Source: Candidatus Uhrbacteria bacterium (GTDB lineage: Bacteria > Patescibacteriota > Patescibacteriia > 2-12-FULL-60-25). Taken from it: a stretch of DNA of 16,294 bases. Shown here one piece after another: positions 1-6,320 of this stretch. The position numbers and the translations under genes are program-made. Every line of letters begins with the position of its first letter. Position 1 is the stretch's first letter. The stretch spans positions 1 through 16,294 of the forward strand of contig CAIKNB010000124.1 of assembly GCA_903828685.1 (NCBI GenBank). The letters run 5' to 3'. The notes under the pieces are model-generated. The model had not been told where the DNA came from. It worked only from the letters and a program-made list of their open reading frames with translations, and ran no database searches.

Positions 1-444
1 CGCGTCGATATTCGTGAGATTGATGACGCGCCGCGCGCCGTATTTGTGTGCTAACCTCACGGCCACATAATCCGTGCTCCATCCCGGCTTCCAGCCTGCG
101 GCCACCATGATAGGTTCTTGCCAGACGACTTTTTTGGTCGGATCTTTGACCACGCGATGCAAGGCGTTGTCGCGAAAGATGGCGCGCAGCAAGTGTCCGT
201 TCAAGCGTGTGGCATGGATGCCGATCCAGTCCACGTCTTCGGGATCCAGTCGGCTGACTGCGCTCGCAGCCTTTTGATAAGCACGCGCCGTATGTCCGCC
301 GCCCACCACAATGACAAAACGCTGGCGCTTCTCGATTTCTGACTTGATCAAGTCTCGCAACTTTTTCAAAAACGAAACGTCGATGCCCGTCTTGGGCACT
401 ACGATGGACCCGCCGATGGAGATGACGACGGGCGGCATATTCAT
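1..444 (-). CDS. pyrH: UMP kinase, archaeal type (3' part outside window)
   Basis: UMP kinase phosphorylates UMP to UDP with ATP in cytosolic pyrimidine synthesis. The visible N-terminal 148 residues belong to the amino-acid-kinase fold. They show IGGS with VVP (residues 10-17), VVGGG (46-50), the stretch GIHATRLN (75-82), PGWSTD (120-125) followed by VAVRLA, and NLTNID (142-147). The spacing and the 'DWIGIHATR' and 'PGxSTD' signatures resemble the archaeal UMP kinases (Pyrococcus/Sulfolobus kind) more than the usual bacterial PyrH; this is by-eye comparison. The frame stays open to base 1, so roughly the last third of the gene is missing. The start at 444 is supported by an ATGA overlap with the stop of the upstream membrane-protein gene; a second ATG lies two codons later (438). 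It is the last visible gene of the xseA-xseB-membrane protein run, so translation is probably coupled. Confidence 0.85.
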   Translation of the reverse strand, partial: MNMPPVVISIGGSIVVPKTGIDVSFLKKLRDLIKSEIEKRQRFVIVVGGGHTARAYQKAASAVSRLDPEDVDWIGIHATRLNGHLLRAIFRDNALHRVVKDPTKKVVWQEPIMVAAGWKPGWSTDYVAVRLAHKYGARRVINLTNIDA

Positions 445-782
445 TTCGTTTCCAATAATCCGTTCACCAGCCACGACACGAGCCAATAAACCAGCGCTCC
501 CCAAAAAGCGGCCCAAAAGTTTGCCACGTCAAAGCCTCTGACGATGGATGATGCGAGCCAGAACATGAGCGCATTGATGACCAAAGTGAACAGTCCCAGC
601 GTCAGGATATTCACGGGCAAGGTCAGGATGAGCAGGATGGGACGCACCAATGCGTTCACCAAGCCGATGACCAACGCCGCGATAAGCGCAGCCCAAAAAT
701 TCTTGACGCTTACGCCAGGCACCACATAAGCCGCTGCCATGACAGACAAGGTGCTAATCAACCAACGAAGTAATAGGGACAT
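441..782 (-). CDS. Phage holin family IV (PF04020-like) membrane protein
   Basis: Small integral membrane protein of 113 residues with about four hydrophobic segments (roughly residues 5-22, 28-48, 52-80 and 88-108). The pattern VVPGVSV..F..AL, then GLVNALVRPILLILTLP and ILTLGLF.LVINAL, is that of the 'mycobacterial 4 TMS phage holin superfamily IV' (former DUF360). Members are common bacterial chromosomal genes and are not evidence of a prophage; their function is unknown. A longer reading from 851 would lie inside xseB and has a basic, non-family N-terminus. The ATG at 782 lies one base after the xseB stop, and the purine-rich end of xseB (AAGAAGAAG) can serve as ribosome-binding sequence. 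Its stop overlaps the UMP kinase start. Confidence 0.85.
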   Translation of the reverse strand: MSLLLRWLISTLSVMAAAYVVPGVSVKNFWAALIAALVIGLVNALVRPILLILTLPVNILTLGLFTLVINALMFWLASSIVRGFDVANFWAAFWGALVYWLVSWLVNGLLETK

Positions 783-783
783 A

Positions 784-993
784 TTATTCGAACTTCTTCT
801 TAATCTCCTTGACCTTATTCTCGGCCAAAGCCAAACGCTGCTTGAGCGCATCCGCGATGTTCATGGCGCGCTCAAATTTGACCAAACCTTGGTCCAGATC
901 CGTCTCTCCCCTCTCAAACCACGCCGCGATCTCTTCGAGATCTTTGAAGCCCTTGGCTACGTCGATATCTTTGGATTCTTTTTTTGGAGGCAT
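784..993 (-). CDS. xseB: Exonuclease VII small subunit
   Basis: XseB subunits coat the helical stalk of XseA to form exonuclease VII, which degrades single-stranded DNA from both ends into short oligonucleotides during repair. The 69-residue protein has the family pattern F-x-x-L-E-E-I-x-x-W-F-E-x-G-E (residues 16-30), then a second helix (L-D-Q-G-L-V-K-F-E-R-A) and a basic helical tail (K-V-K-E-I-K-K-K-F). Its length is normal for XseB. It starts five bases after the xseA stop. No clear Shine-Dalgarno sequence precedes the ATG, which suggests translation coupled to xseA. Adjacency to xseA confirms the call. Confidence 0.92.
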   Translation of the reverse strand: MPPKKESKDIDVAKGFKDLEEIAAWFERGETDLDQGLVKFERAMNIADALKQRLALAENKVKEIKKKFE

Positions 994-998
994 AGATT

Positions 999-2192
999 TT
1001 ATAATAATTTCGGTTGGATTTTTTTGCTTCCCACTCGCGTGACTGTGGCGCCGGCTTCGCCGTCTTGCAGCACGATCGCGACTTCTTTGCCCACGGCGAG
1101 TTTGGAGATTGACGTCACGGAATTGCCGGCTGCGTCCTTTAGCATAACATAACCGCGTTTCAACACGCCCTTGGGGTCCAAGGACTGCAATAAGCGCGCC
1201 TGGTTAACGAGCCGACCAGCCAAATCCTTGAGCCAGACTTCGACGCCTGACGAAATATTCCCGCTTATGGATTCCAGTTCTGTTCTGCGCCCCGTAAGCC
1301 AAGTTCCTGGCGCATCAAAGGCGCGTTCCAAGATGGTTTGGCGCGCTTCCAATTCCTCCAACATGGCGGACTCGATGCCGTCCGCAAGCGTAGCCAGCTC
1401 ATACAGCACGTCGCGCCTGTCCGGGACCAAACGCCGCGCGCAATCCGTAGGCGTGGAGCCGCGTACATCCGCAGCTTCTTCGGCCAGCGTGATGTCGCGT
1501 TCATGTCCGATAGCGACCAGCGTAGGAATCTTGGATGCGAAAATGGCGCGCACCACGCGTTCGTCATTGAACGCCATCAATTCTTCGAGCGAACCTCCGC
1601 CGCGCGTCATGACCAAAACGTCATAGTCAGATCCTTGCGCCTGCGCGATCGCGTTGACGATCTCTTGCGGCGCGCGCTCGCCCTGCACCAGCACGTGATA
1701 GAGATCGACCTCCAATCCGCCCCAGCGTTCGTTCACGATGCGGATGAAGTCGCCGTAGGCAGCGCTCTCGCGCGACGCCACTAACGCCACGCGCTGGGGA
1801 AAACGCGGCAAAGTTCTTTTACGTGCCGGATCAAAGATGCCTTCCTGTTCCAGCCGCGCGCGTAGCATGGCCAACGCTTTTTTGAGCGCGCCCTCGCCAG
1901 CCAGCTCCAGTCGGTCGGCCGTGATGGAAAATTTCCCGAACTTTGGGTAGACCCGAGGATAACCAAAAACGCGCACGCGCATGCCGTCCTCCACAGGCAC
2001 GGTCAGGTTGCGCAGCACCATGAAGATGTTGAGCAAACCTTTATCGTCCTTAAGGTCGAAAGTCACCCATTGGCCTTGCGAGACTTTAAAGCCCGAGACC
2101 TCGCCTTCCACGGCAAAAACCTCGCCCGACAACGTCTCGCGCAAGATGCCGTTCACGATCTCGATAAACTCGCTAACCTGGAGGACTTTCAT
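999..2192 (-). CDS. xseA: Exonuclease VII large subunit
   Basis: Catalytic subunit of exonuclease VII, which cleaves single-stranded DNA from either end independently of metal. The 397 residues hold an N-terminal OB-fold DNA-binding domain (about 1-100; V-E-G-E-V-S-G-F near 28-35 and FDLKDDKG near 45-52) followed by the XseA catalytic domain. The diagnostic motifs are LVASRESAAYGDFI (137-150), TRGGGSLEEL (196-205) with FND (208-210), GHERD (229-233), and DVRGSTPTDCARRLVP (242-257). A long helical region and a short C-terminal domain follow. It is slightly shorter than the E. coli enzyme (about 455 residues), mainly in the helical stalk. It heads the xseA-xseB-membrane protein-UMP kinase run. 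The ATG at 2192 gives the expected N-terminus; no good ribosome-binding site is visible. Confidence 0.95.
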   Translation of the reverse strand: MKVLQVSEFIEIVNGILRETLSGEVFAVEGEVSGFKVSQGQWVTFDLKDDKGLLNIFMVLRNLTVPVEDGMRVRVFGYPRVYPKFGKFSITADRLELAGEGALKKALAMLRARLEQEGIFDPARKRTLPRFPQRVALVASRESAAYGDFIRIVNERWGGLEVDLYHVLVQGERAPQEIVNAIAQAQGSDYDVLVMTRGGGSLEELMAFNDERVVRAIFASKIPTLVAIGHERDITLAEEAADVRGSTPTDCARRLVPDRRDVLYELATLADGIESAMLEELEARQTILERAFDAPGTWLTGRRTELESISGNISSGVEVWLKDLAGRLVNQARLLQSLDPKGVLKRGYVMLKDAAGNSVTSISKLAVGKEVAIVLQDGEAGATVTRVGSKKIQPKLL

Positions 2193-2217
2193 GGCTTCGG
2201 GGTCGATTGTAACTGAA

Positions 2218-2243
2218 AAGCCTCTATCCGGCGATAGAGGCTT
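2218..2243 (-). terminator. Rho-independent terminator of the TIM-barrel-like gene
   Basis: A perfect inverted repeat with 11-base arms, AAGCCTCTATC and GATAGAGGCTT, around a 4-base loop. On the minus strand it is followed by a short T run (CTTTTC), and it starts five bases after the stop of the 2248-3003 gene. It separates that gene from xseA. The U tract is short (four), so termination may be partial; that would allow some readthrough into xseA, for which no convincing separate promoter is visible. Confidence 0.8.
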
Positions 2244-2247
2244 AGAG

Positions 2248-3003
2248 TCAAGCAGCAGAAATGAGGTGGGCTGCGCGACGCAGGAACTCGATGGCTAGGT
2301 CTAGGATCAAACCGCCATCTTCTTCGGTGCGTAGACGGCTTTCAGCATTCACGCATAGTCCAGGATGCTCGTGCAGCAAATCCTTGACCGTATAGAGCGT
2401 GTGAACGCCCACGTCTCCGGCTAAACCCATACGCATAGGCACTTCCGCAGCCTCGATGGCTTTCACGAACCGCGTCTTCAAGTCGGACGAGCATAGCCAG
2501 CCATTGCCTTGATTCAGGTCCAGTATGGCGTAGTCGGCGAGGCCCGAGTATTCGCTCTTCAGCCGTTGCGCCATGCGCGCTGGATCGTAGTCCGCTTGGC
2601 TGAATGCCTTGTTGTTTATCTGCAATACGATACGCATCTCAGGATGCTCGCGGCGGAATAGCGACAAGACTTCAGGCGGCGGAAACGGGATGTTGAGTTG
2701 GAAGCCGTGCAGGCACGGTCCGACCAGCACAGCCATCTCGCATAGCTGGTCGAACAAGCTATCGTACGACCGGCTGTGGTAATGGATCAGGTTGAGTACG
2801 CGCGGATCGGACGAAAAGATGGTTTTCACGTCCCTGATTTTGGGATAGCGGTGAGGATACTTGTTGGTCCTGCCGACCAGGGTTTTCTCGCTTACCAACA
2901 CTCCGACCATGATGGGCCGGGGCATCTCGGGAAGAGTTGCCAACACATGTTCAACCTCGCCACGCGCGGTGAAACCTGTGACGCCTAGATACGGTTTTTC
3001 CAT
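2248..3003 (-). CDS. Hypothetical TIM-barrel-like protein (PRAI-like?)
   Basis: Soluble protein of 251 residues with no signal peptide or membrane segment; I do not recognise an assigned family. Alternating hydrophobic strands and amphipathic helices suggest a TIM barrel: YLGVTGF at the N-terminus, LNLIHYHS, GFQLNIPFP, RIVLQINN, YAILDLNQGNG, MRMGLAGDVG, then GLCVNAESRLRTEEDG before a last helix. The DLNQGNG, GLAGDVG and VNAESRLR order recalls the C-terminal half of phosphoribosylanthranilate isomerase, and the Asp of 'ILD' could match its catalytic acid. The catalytic Cys of the first strand is absent (YLGVTGF), so that reaction should not be assumed. The start at ATG 3003 is preferred over GTG 3009 because AGAGG lies five bases upstream. 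The gene is flanked by its own promoter and terminator. Confidence 0.7.
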   Translation of the reverse strand: MEKPYLGVTGFTARGEVEHVLATLPEMPRPIMVGVLVSEKTLVGRTNKYPHRYPKIRDVKTIFSSDPRVLNLIHYHSRSYDSLFDQLCEMAVLVGPCLHGFQLNIPFPPPEVLSLFRREHPEMRIVLQINNKAFSQADYDPARMAQRLKSEYSGLADYAILDLNQGNGWLCSSDLKTRFVKAIEAAEVPMRMGLAGDVGVHTLYTVKDLLHEHPGLCVNAESRLRTEEDGGLILDLAIEFLRRAAHLISAA

Positions 3004-3008
3004 TTCCA

Positions 3009-3013
3009 CCTCT
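3009..3013 (-). promoter_or_regulatory. Ribosome-binding site deciding the 3003 start
   Basis: AGAGG on the minus strand lies five bases from the ATG at 3003. It overlaps the alternative GTG at 3009, so it selects the ATG. Confidence 0.6.
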
Positions 3014-3038
3014 TTCTGTTGAAAAAAGAACCGCCGAG

Positions 3039-3067
3039 AGCTTAAAGCAATCCGCGGCTGACGTCAA
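3039..3067 (-). promoter_or_regulatory. Predicted sigma70 promoter of the 2248-3003 gene
   Basis: Minus strand: TTGACG (-35, bases 3062-3067), a 17-base spacer, and TAAGCT (-10, bases 3039-3044). The -35 matches consensus in five of six positions; the -10 keeps the key first T, second A and last T. A start near 3032 gives a leader of about 30 bases before the ATG at 3003. It lies just after the capA-like stop and makes the downstream gene an independent unit. Confidence 0.6.
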
Positions 3068-3087
3068 TACTTTGGCGCTGTTGAAAC

Positions 3088-4230
3088 CTAAAGCGGCAAG
3101 GCCAAGACGCCCTGAGCGATGGCCGTGGAGAGTTCGGGAGGCGAAATCTTAGCCAAACGGTCCAGCCGCACCTGGCGTTCTGCACCGTCGAGGAGCATGG
3201 GCTGGCTTTTGATGATTTTGATCGGAAACAACTTAAGCTCGCTTGCCTGCGGCGAGAGCGCCAAGCCCGCCACGAGGCCGTAATCCGTCTCTCGTGACCA
3301 ATCCTGATCGAAAATGAAGTTGCCTAACGAATACACGATGGGTCTTCCGCGATAGGTCTCGACAGACTCCATCCAGTGCGGATGCGAGCCCATCACGGCT
3401 GCGGCTCCCTGGTCGATGAACCAATGGGCCAGCGCCGTCTGGTCGGCGTTCGGCTTATCCTTGTACTCCTGGCCCCAGTGCATGAACACGATGACGTAAT
3501 CAGCCGCGGCTCGCGCTTGCGCCATGGCCTGCCCGGCCAGCGTTCGATTGAGCCCGTGATCCGTGGTGTTAAAACCCAGGAGCGCGATCTTCTTGCCCCG
3601 CGCTTCAAGCATGGCCAAAGATGAAGTCGCGTCATCCTTGAGTTCGCTGCCGAACGGCGTGAGACCAAAGAGTGCGATATGGCGCAGCGATTCCTGGGCG
3701 CCCGAACTCCCCTGGTCCAGACTGTGGTTGTTGGCTTGCGATACGGCGTCCAGCCCCTCGGCCTTGAGCACCGAGAGGATTTCCGGCTTAAAGGAAAAAT
3801 CAATTGACTTCGGTTCGGGTTTTTTGACCGACGTGACCGGACCTTCGAGGTTGCCGATGACCAAATCATGCTCTCCGAACACGCCTTGCTTAAGATTGCC
3901 GATGCGGGCAAAAGGATAAGCCGTGCTTTTGGCCGCGGACGAGCGCGTAGCCACGGTGCGATCAAACATCATGTCGCCCACGAAAAGCAAAGTGGTTGTC
4001 GTAGAGGCCAGACGCGTCACGGCAGCCGGCAACGCGCCGGAATATGCCGCGGTCGATGCGCAACCTGTGCCGCGGCATGAACCCTGTCCGTGGTCAGGTA
4101 CCGTTGCCGTAATCGTCACGTTCTGTTCGGCCAGACGTCCGTGCCACGGAAAGACTAAGACAAAAAAACCGGCCAAGCCGGCCAGGCACACGACCGCCAA
4201 AGCCGCGTAAATCAGGTGATGTTTGGCCAC
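3088..4230 (-). CDS. CapA family (poly-gamma-glutamate capsule type) protein
   Basis: Member of the PGA_cap family (PF09587), a calcineurin-like metallophosphoesterase fold found in CapA of poly-gamma-glutamate synthesis and in many uncharacterised surface proteins. From the GTG at 4230 it has 380 residues: a single N-terminal membrane anchor (about 6-28), a linker of about 50 residues, then the domain. Metal-site motifs are VGDMMFDR (84-91), GNLEGP (126-131), ANNHSLDQG (166-174), FMHWGQEY (249-256), GSHPHW (281-286) and YSLGNFIFDQ (300-309). The domain should face outside the membrane. No capB or capC neighbours are present, so polyglutamate synthesis is not implied; a hydrolase acting on envelope polymers is as likely. 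The start is uncertain: GTG 4245 and an ORF start at 4299 are alternatives, the latter overlapping the upstream gene by 88 bases. Confidence 0.85.
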   Translation of the reverse strand: MAKHHLIYAALAVVCLAGLAGFFVLVFPWHGRLAEQNVTITATVPDHGQGSCRGTGCASTAAYSGALPAAVTRLASTTTTLLFVGDMMFDRTVATRSSAAKSTAYPFARIGNLKQGVFGEHDLVIGNLEGPVTSVKKPEPKSIDFSFKPEILSVLKAEGLDAVSQANNHSLDQGSSGAQESLRHIALFGLTPFGSELKDDATSSLAMLEARGKKIALLGFNTTDHGLNRTLAGQAMAQARAAADYVIVFMHWGQEYKDKPNADQTALAHWFIDQGAAAVMGSHPHWMESVETYRGRPIVYSLGNFIFDQDWSRETDYGLVAGLALSPQASELKLFPIKIIKSQPMLLDGAERQVRLDRLAKISPPELSTAIAQGVLALPL

Positions 4231-4646
4231 AGGCGTAATATCCACCAAAAGACTATGGCCCAACCTGCGTTGGTCAGCAGCAGATCCACCGGGAACCACG
4301 CATCTTCCTTGACGCCGAATACGCCGTGCCCGCCCAAAGGCATGACGATACCGCCCATGAACACGGTCACGAACAGGCTCCAGCCTAAAAGCGGCAACAA
4401 GCTAAAATCCGCGAACACTCCATTCTGTACCAGATAGGCATATAAGCCGCCGAATACTCCTGTGAGCACAAGATGCACCAGCACGCCCAAGAGATGCGCT
4501 TCGCGCCGGCTAACCTTGCGTCCGAACACGCGCGGCTCATCCAAATCGAACACGAAGTTGCCCGCGCCGAAGTACGGCGCGAGATGCGAAAGGAAGAGCA
4601 TGATGGCTCCTGCGATGATTCCTGCTGCCAGTCCTGCGATGATCAT
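4212..4646 (-). CDS. Hypothetical multi-pass membrane protein
   Basis: I do not recognise this 144-residue protein. It has about four membrane segments: an N-terminal Gly/Ala-rich helix (1-24), then helices near 53-75, 82-104 and 120-138. A polar loop between the first two carries FDLDEPRVFGRKVSRREAH. A Gly-rich stretch (MGGIVMPLGGHGVFG) precedes the last helix. It sits three bases after the Gmad2-domain gene and overlaps the predicted capA-like start, so it belongs to the same transcript and probably acts in the membrane with these envelope proteins. There is no catalytic signature. Confidence 0.7.
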   Translation of the reverse strand: MIIAGLAAGIIAGAIMLFLSHLAPYFGAGNFVFDLDEPRVFGRKVSRREAHLLGVLVHLVLTGVFGGLYAYLVQNGVFADFSLLPLLGWSLFVTVFMGGIVMPLGGHGVFGVKEDAWFPVDLLLTNAGWAIVFWWILRLWPNIT

Positions 4647-4649
4647 AGT

Positions 4650-5198
4650 TTATGGTTGGATTATGCCTTGCGTCGAAGTCGCAAGGACGACCGGAATTCG
4701 GACTTCGTGCAGCGGCGTGCCATCTTTTGCCGAAGCCTCAAAAACATCCAACACGCCCTGCTCGGTATTTGGCGTTTGGCCGTACGAAACTTTTACCGTA
4801 AAAGGACCGGGTATCCCCGTATCAGGACTCTGTACGGATGCCGTGCCGGAGGCAATGACGACGCCATCGATTTGCTGCAAGCGCCAAGCTAAAACATTCT
4901 CAAATGCAGTACTCGTTCCATAAAACATAAAGCCGTCCGACAGCGCCTGCATTCCGTCAAAGGCAGCTGGAATCACGATCTTCGTCACCCCGTCGGCGCT
5001 TGTGCGTTCAGAATTGAAGAACGCTGCAGAGGATCTCAATACCGCTGCCGTCGAGGTGACAGCGGCGGCTGACGGCCTCGACGCCTCTTCAGCTTTGTCC
5101 GCAACGAGCGCGCGGCGCAAATCCATCACGATAGCCAAACTCACGGCCAGCCCAAGCACGACGATCAGGAGCGCCAGTATCTTTAGACGCGGATGCAT
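4650..5198 (-). CDS. Membrane-anchored Gmad2-domain protein
   Basis: Protein of 182 residues with an N-terminal signal anchor (about 6-26), a Ser/Ala/Thr-rich linker (35-65) and a C-terminal beta-sandwich of about 95 residues. That domain fits the Gmad2 immunoglobulin-like domain (PF10648), seen in spore-germination proteins and in many Patescibacteria secreted proteins. Supporting pattern: GMQALSDGFMFYGTSTAFENVL (81-102), WRLQQIDGVVIASGTASVQ, GPFTVKVSYG, then GVLDVFEASAKDG and a final VPVVL-type strand (IPVVLA). The domain is probably a binding or adhesion module outside the membrane; no enzymatic site is seen. The gene lies four bases after the 5203-5469 gene and three before the next, in one transcript with the CapA-family gene. 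Confidence 0.75.
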   Translation of the reverse strand: MHPRLKILALLIVVLGLAVSLAIVMDLRRALVADKAEEASRPSAAAVTSTAAVLRSSAAFFNSERTSADGVTKIVIPAAFDGMQALSDGFMFYGTSTAFENVLAWRLQQIDGVVIASGTASVQSPDTGIPGPFTVKVSYGQTPNTEQGVLDVFEASAKDGTPLHEVRIPVVLATSTQGIIQP

Positions 5199-5202
5199 AT
5201 TT

Positions 5203-5469
5203 TTATGGTTGGCTGCCGGTAGCGGCGGAAGGGTTTTTGGAAGCGGTCGGCGAAGTCATAAGCATGTAGTGCTCGGATGTAGCCACGCCACCTTCCAGCA
5301 TCATGTTTTCATCACCCACGACCTTGACTTGCCCTTGACCGGTCGCGGTTTGCGGTGCAGCTGGCGACACGGACGAAGCGGTTCGCGGAGGACGTGCGGC
5401 CAAGAACATCAAAACTCCGACCGCAACTAATACAAGTCCAAGAACCAAAATATATTGCCATCTTTTCAT
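5203..5469 (-). CDS. Small single-pass membrane-anchored hypothetical protein
   Basis: An 88-residue protein with a basic start (MKRW), one hydrophobic helix (about 5-24) and a low-complexity extracytoplasmic tail rich in Ser, Ala, Thr, Pro and Gly. No known domain is recognised. It is accepted as a gene because its N-terminus is a textbook signal anchor, it is spaced four bases from the Gmad2 gene, and no better frame covers the region. The tail may be a short linker exposing a segment near GDENMMLEGG. It is probably the first gene of the 5469-3088 envelope group, following a 61-base gap after the cyclophilin gene. Confidence 0.6.
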   Translation of the reverse strand: MKRWQYILVLGLVLVAVGVLMFLAARPPRTASSVSPAAPQTATGQGQVKVVGDENMMLEGGVATSEHYMLMTSPTASKNPSAATGSQP

Positions 5470-5530
5470 GCCAGAAGAGTACTATAAAATCAGCTTTTCG
5501 GGTAGGCCTATAAGAATCTTATCCGCGCGT

Positions 5531-6304
5531 TTATTTGCTGTTTTCGACGGTGACCGAAAGCATCTTGTCCCCTACCGCGATTTTCTTAACTACGTCCATG
5601 CCTTTGATCACGCGGCCGAAGATTGAATACTGCTTAGGCAACGAGTTGTCTGCCAACATGATGAAGAACTGCGAACCGTTGGTGTTGGGTCCGGCATTGG
5701 CCATGGCAACGATGCCTTCTTTGTAGTCCAAATTGACCGGATCGTCCTGGAACATGTAGCCCGGACCGCCAATTCCCAAGCGCGAACTCGGAATCGTAGG
5801 ATCCTTGGTCTGCGGATCGCCGCCCTGCACCACAAAGCCCGGTACCACGCGATGGAACACGATTCCGTCGTAGAACTTATTGCTGGCCAGGTACACGAAG
5901 TTGGAGGCAGCGCGCGGTCCTTCGTTGCCTAGCAACTCGAACACGATATCGCCCTGGTTCGTCTTGATGTGCGCGTATTTCTTGGTGATCTGACTCATGG
6001 GCATGATGCCGGGGAAAGCCAGTTTGACCGGCTCGGTGGAAGTCGGCGCAGCCGCTTCGGGATTGGTGGAAGATGACATATCTTGTGTGGATGAAGTTTC
6101 GTTAGTCTGTTGCGGTTGGGCCGCTGTTTGATCTTGGGGCTGCTCGGCCGGAGCGTTCAAGCTGTCATCGGTAGACGAAACTTGCTGTTGCGCATAAGCG
6201 TTCTCGTATTTATCCAATGACACCGGAGAACTTGCTGGGCTGCAACCCATGCCCAATAACATTACAGGGACGATACTGAAGATGAAAAGCTGTATATTTT
6301 TCAT
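5531..6304 (-). CDS. Lipoprotein peptidyl-prolyl isomerase, cyclophilin type
   Basis: Cyclophilins catalyse cis-trans isomerisation of prolyl bonds and assist folding; this one should act outside the cytoplasmic membrane. From the ATG at 6304 it has 257 residues: a signal peptide with a lipobox-like LLGMGC, Cys21 being the likely lipidation site, a Gln/Thr/Ser-rich linker (about 35-92) and a cyclophilin domain (about 108-255). Active-site motifs are intact: FHRVVPGFVVQGGDP (150-164, with the catalytic Arg, Phe and Gln) and ANAGPNTNGSQFFI (202-215). A longer in-frame reading to 6511 would overlap the metK-like gene with unrelated sequence, so the lipoprotein start is chosen. It follows the metK-like gene by 16 bases and is likely cotranscribed. 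The -3 residue of the lipobox is Gly rather than Leu, so lipidation is probable, not certain. Confidence 0.93.
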   Translation of the reverse strand: MKNIQLFIFSIVPVMLLGMGCSPASSPVSLDKYENAYAQQQVSSTDDSLNAPAEQPQDQTAAQPQQTNETSSTQDMSSSTNPEAAAPTSTEPVKLAFPGIMPMSQITKKYAHIKTNQGDIVFELLGNEGPRAASNFVYLASNKFYDGIVFHRVVPGFVVQGGDPQTKDPTIPSSRLGIGGPGYMFQDDPVNLDYKEGIVAMANAGPNTNGSQFFIMLADNSLPKQYSIFGRVIKGMDVVKKIAVGDKMLSVTVENSK

Positions 6305-6320
6305 AGGCGAATATTTTAGC

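Noticed and set aside
441..782. Phage holin-like protein as a sign of a prophage
   Set aside because: This family is common as ordinary chromosomal genes, and no other phage gene is present.
739..1152. Plus-strand open frames opposite xseA/xseB and elsewhere
   Set aside because: They are antisense shadows of well-supported minus-strand genes, with no family resemblance and biased composition.
2206..2211. TACAAT on the minus strand upstream of xseA as a -10 box
   Set aside because: No acceptable -35 lies 16-18 bases upstream (that region is the terminator hairpin); kept only as a weak possibility.
4160..4195. GGCCAAGCCGGCC-type hairpins in the capA-like 5' region
   Set aside because: They lie inside the coding region of the membrane anchor, where Ala/Gly/Leu codons in GC-rich DNA give such self-complementarity, and no T run follows on the minus strand.
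4649..5212. The 11-mer TTTATGGTTGG at both gene ends (4649-4659 and 5202-5212)
   Set aside because: Both copies code for a final Gln-Pro and the TAA stop of adjacent genes; only 11 bases, with no further homology, so chance or duplication cannot be told apart.
5479..5500. TATAGT upstream of the 5203-5469 gene as a promoter
   Set aside because: The sequence 16-19 bases upstream does not resemble TTGACA, so a promoter cannot be supported; cotranscription with the cyclophilin gene is as likely.
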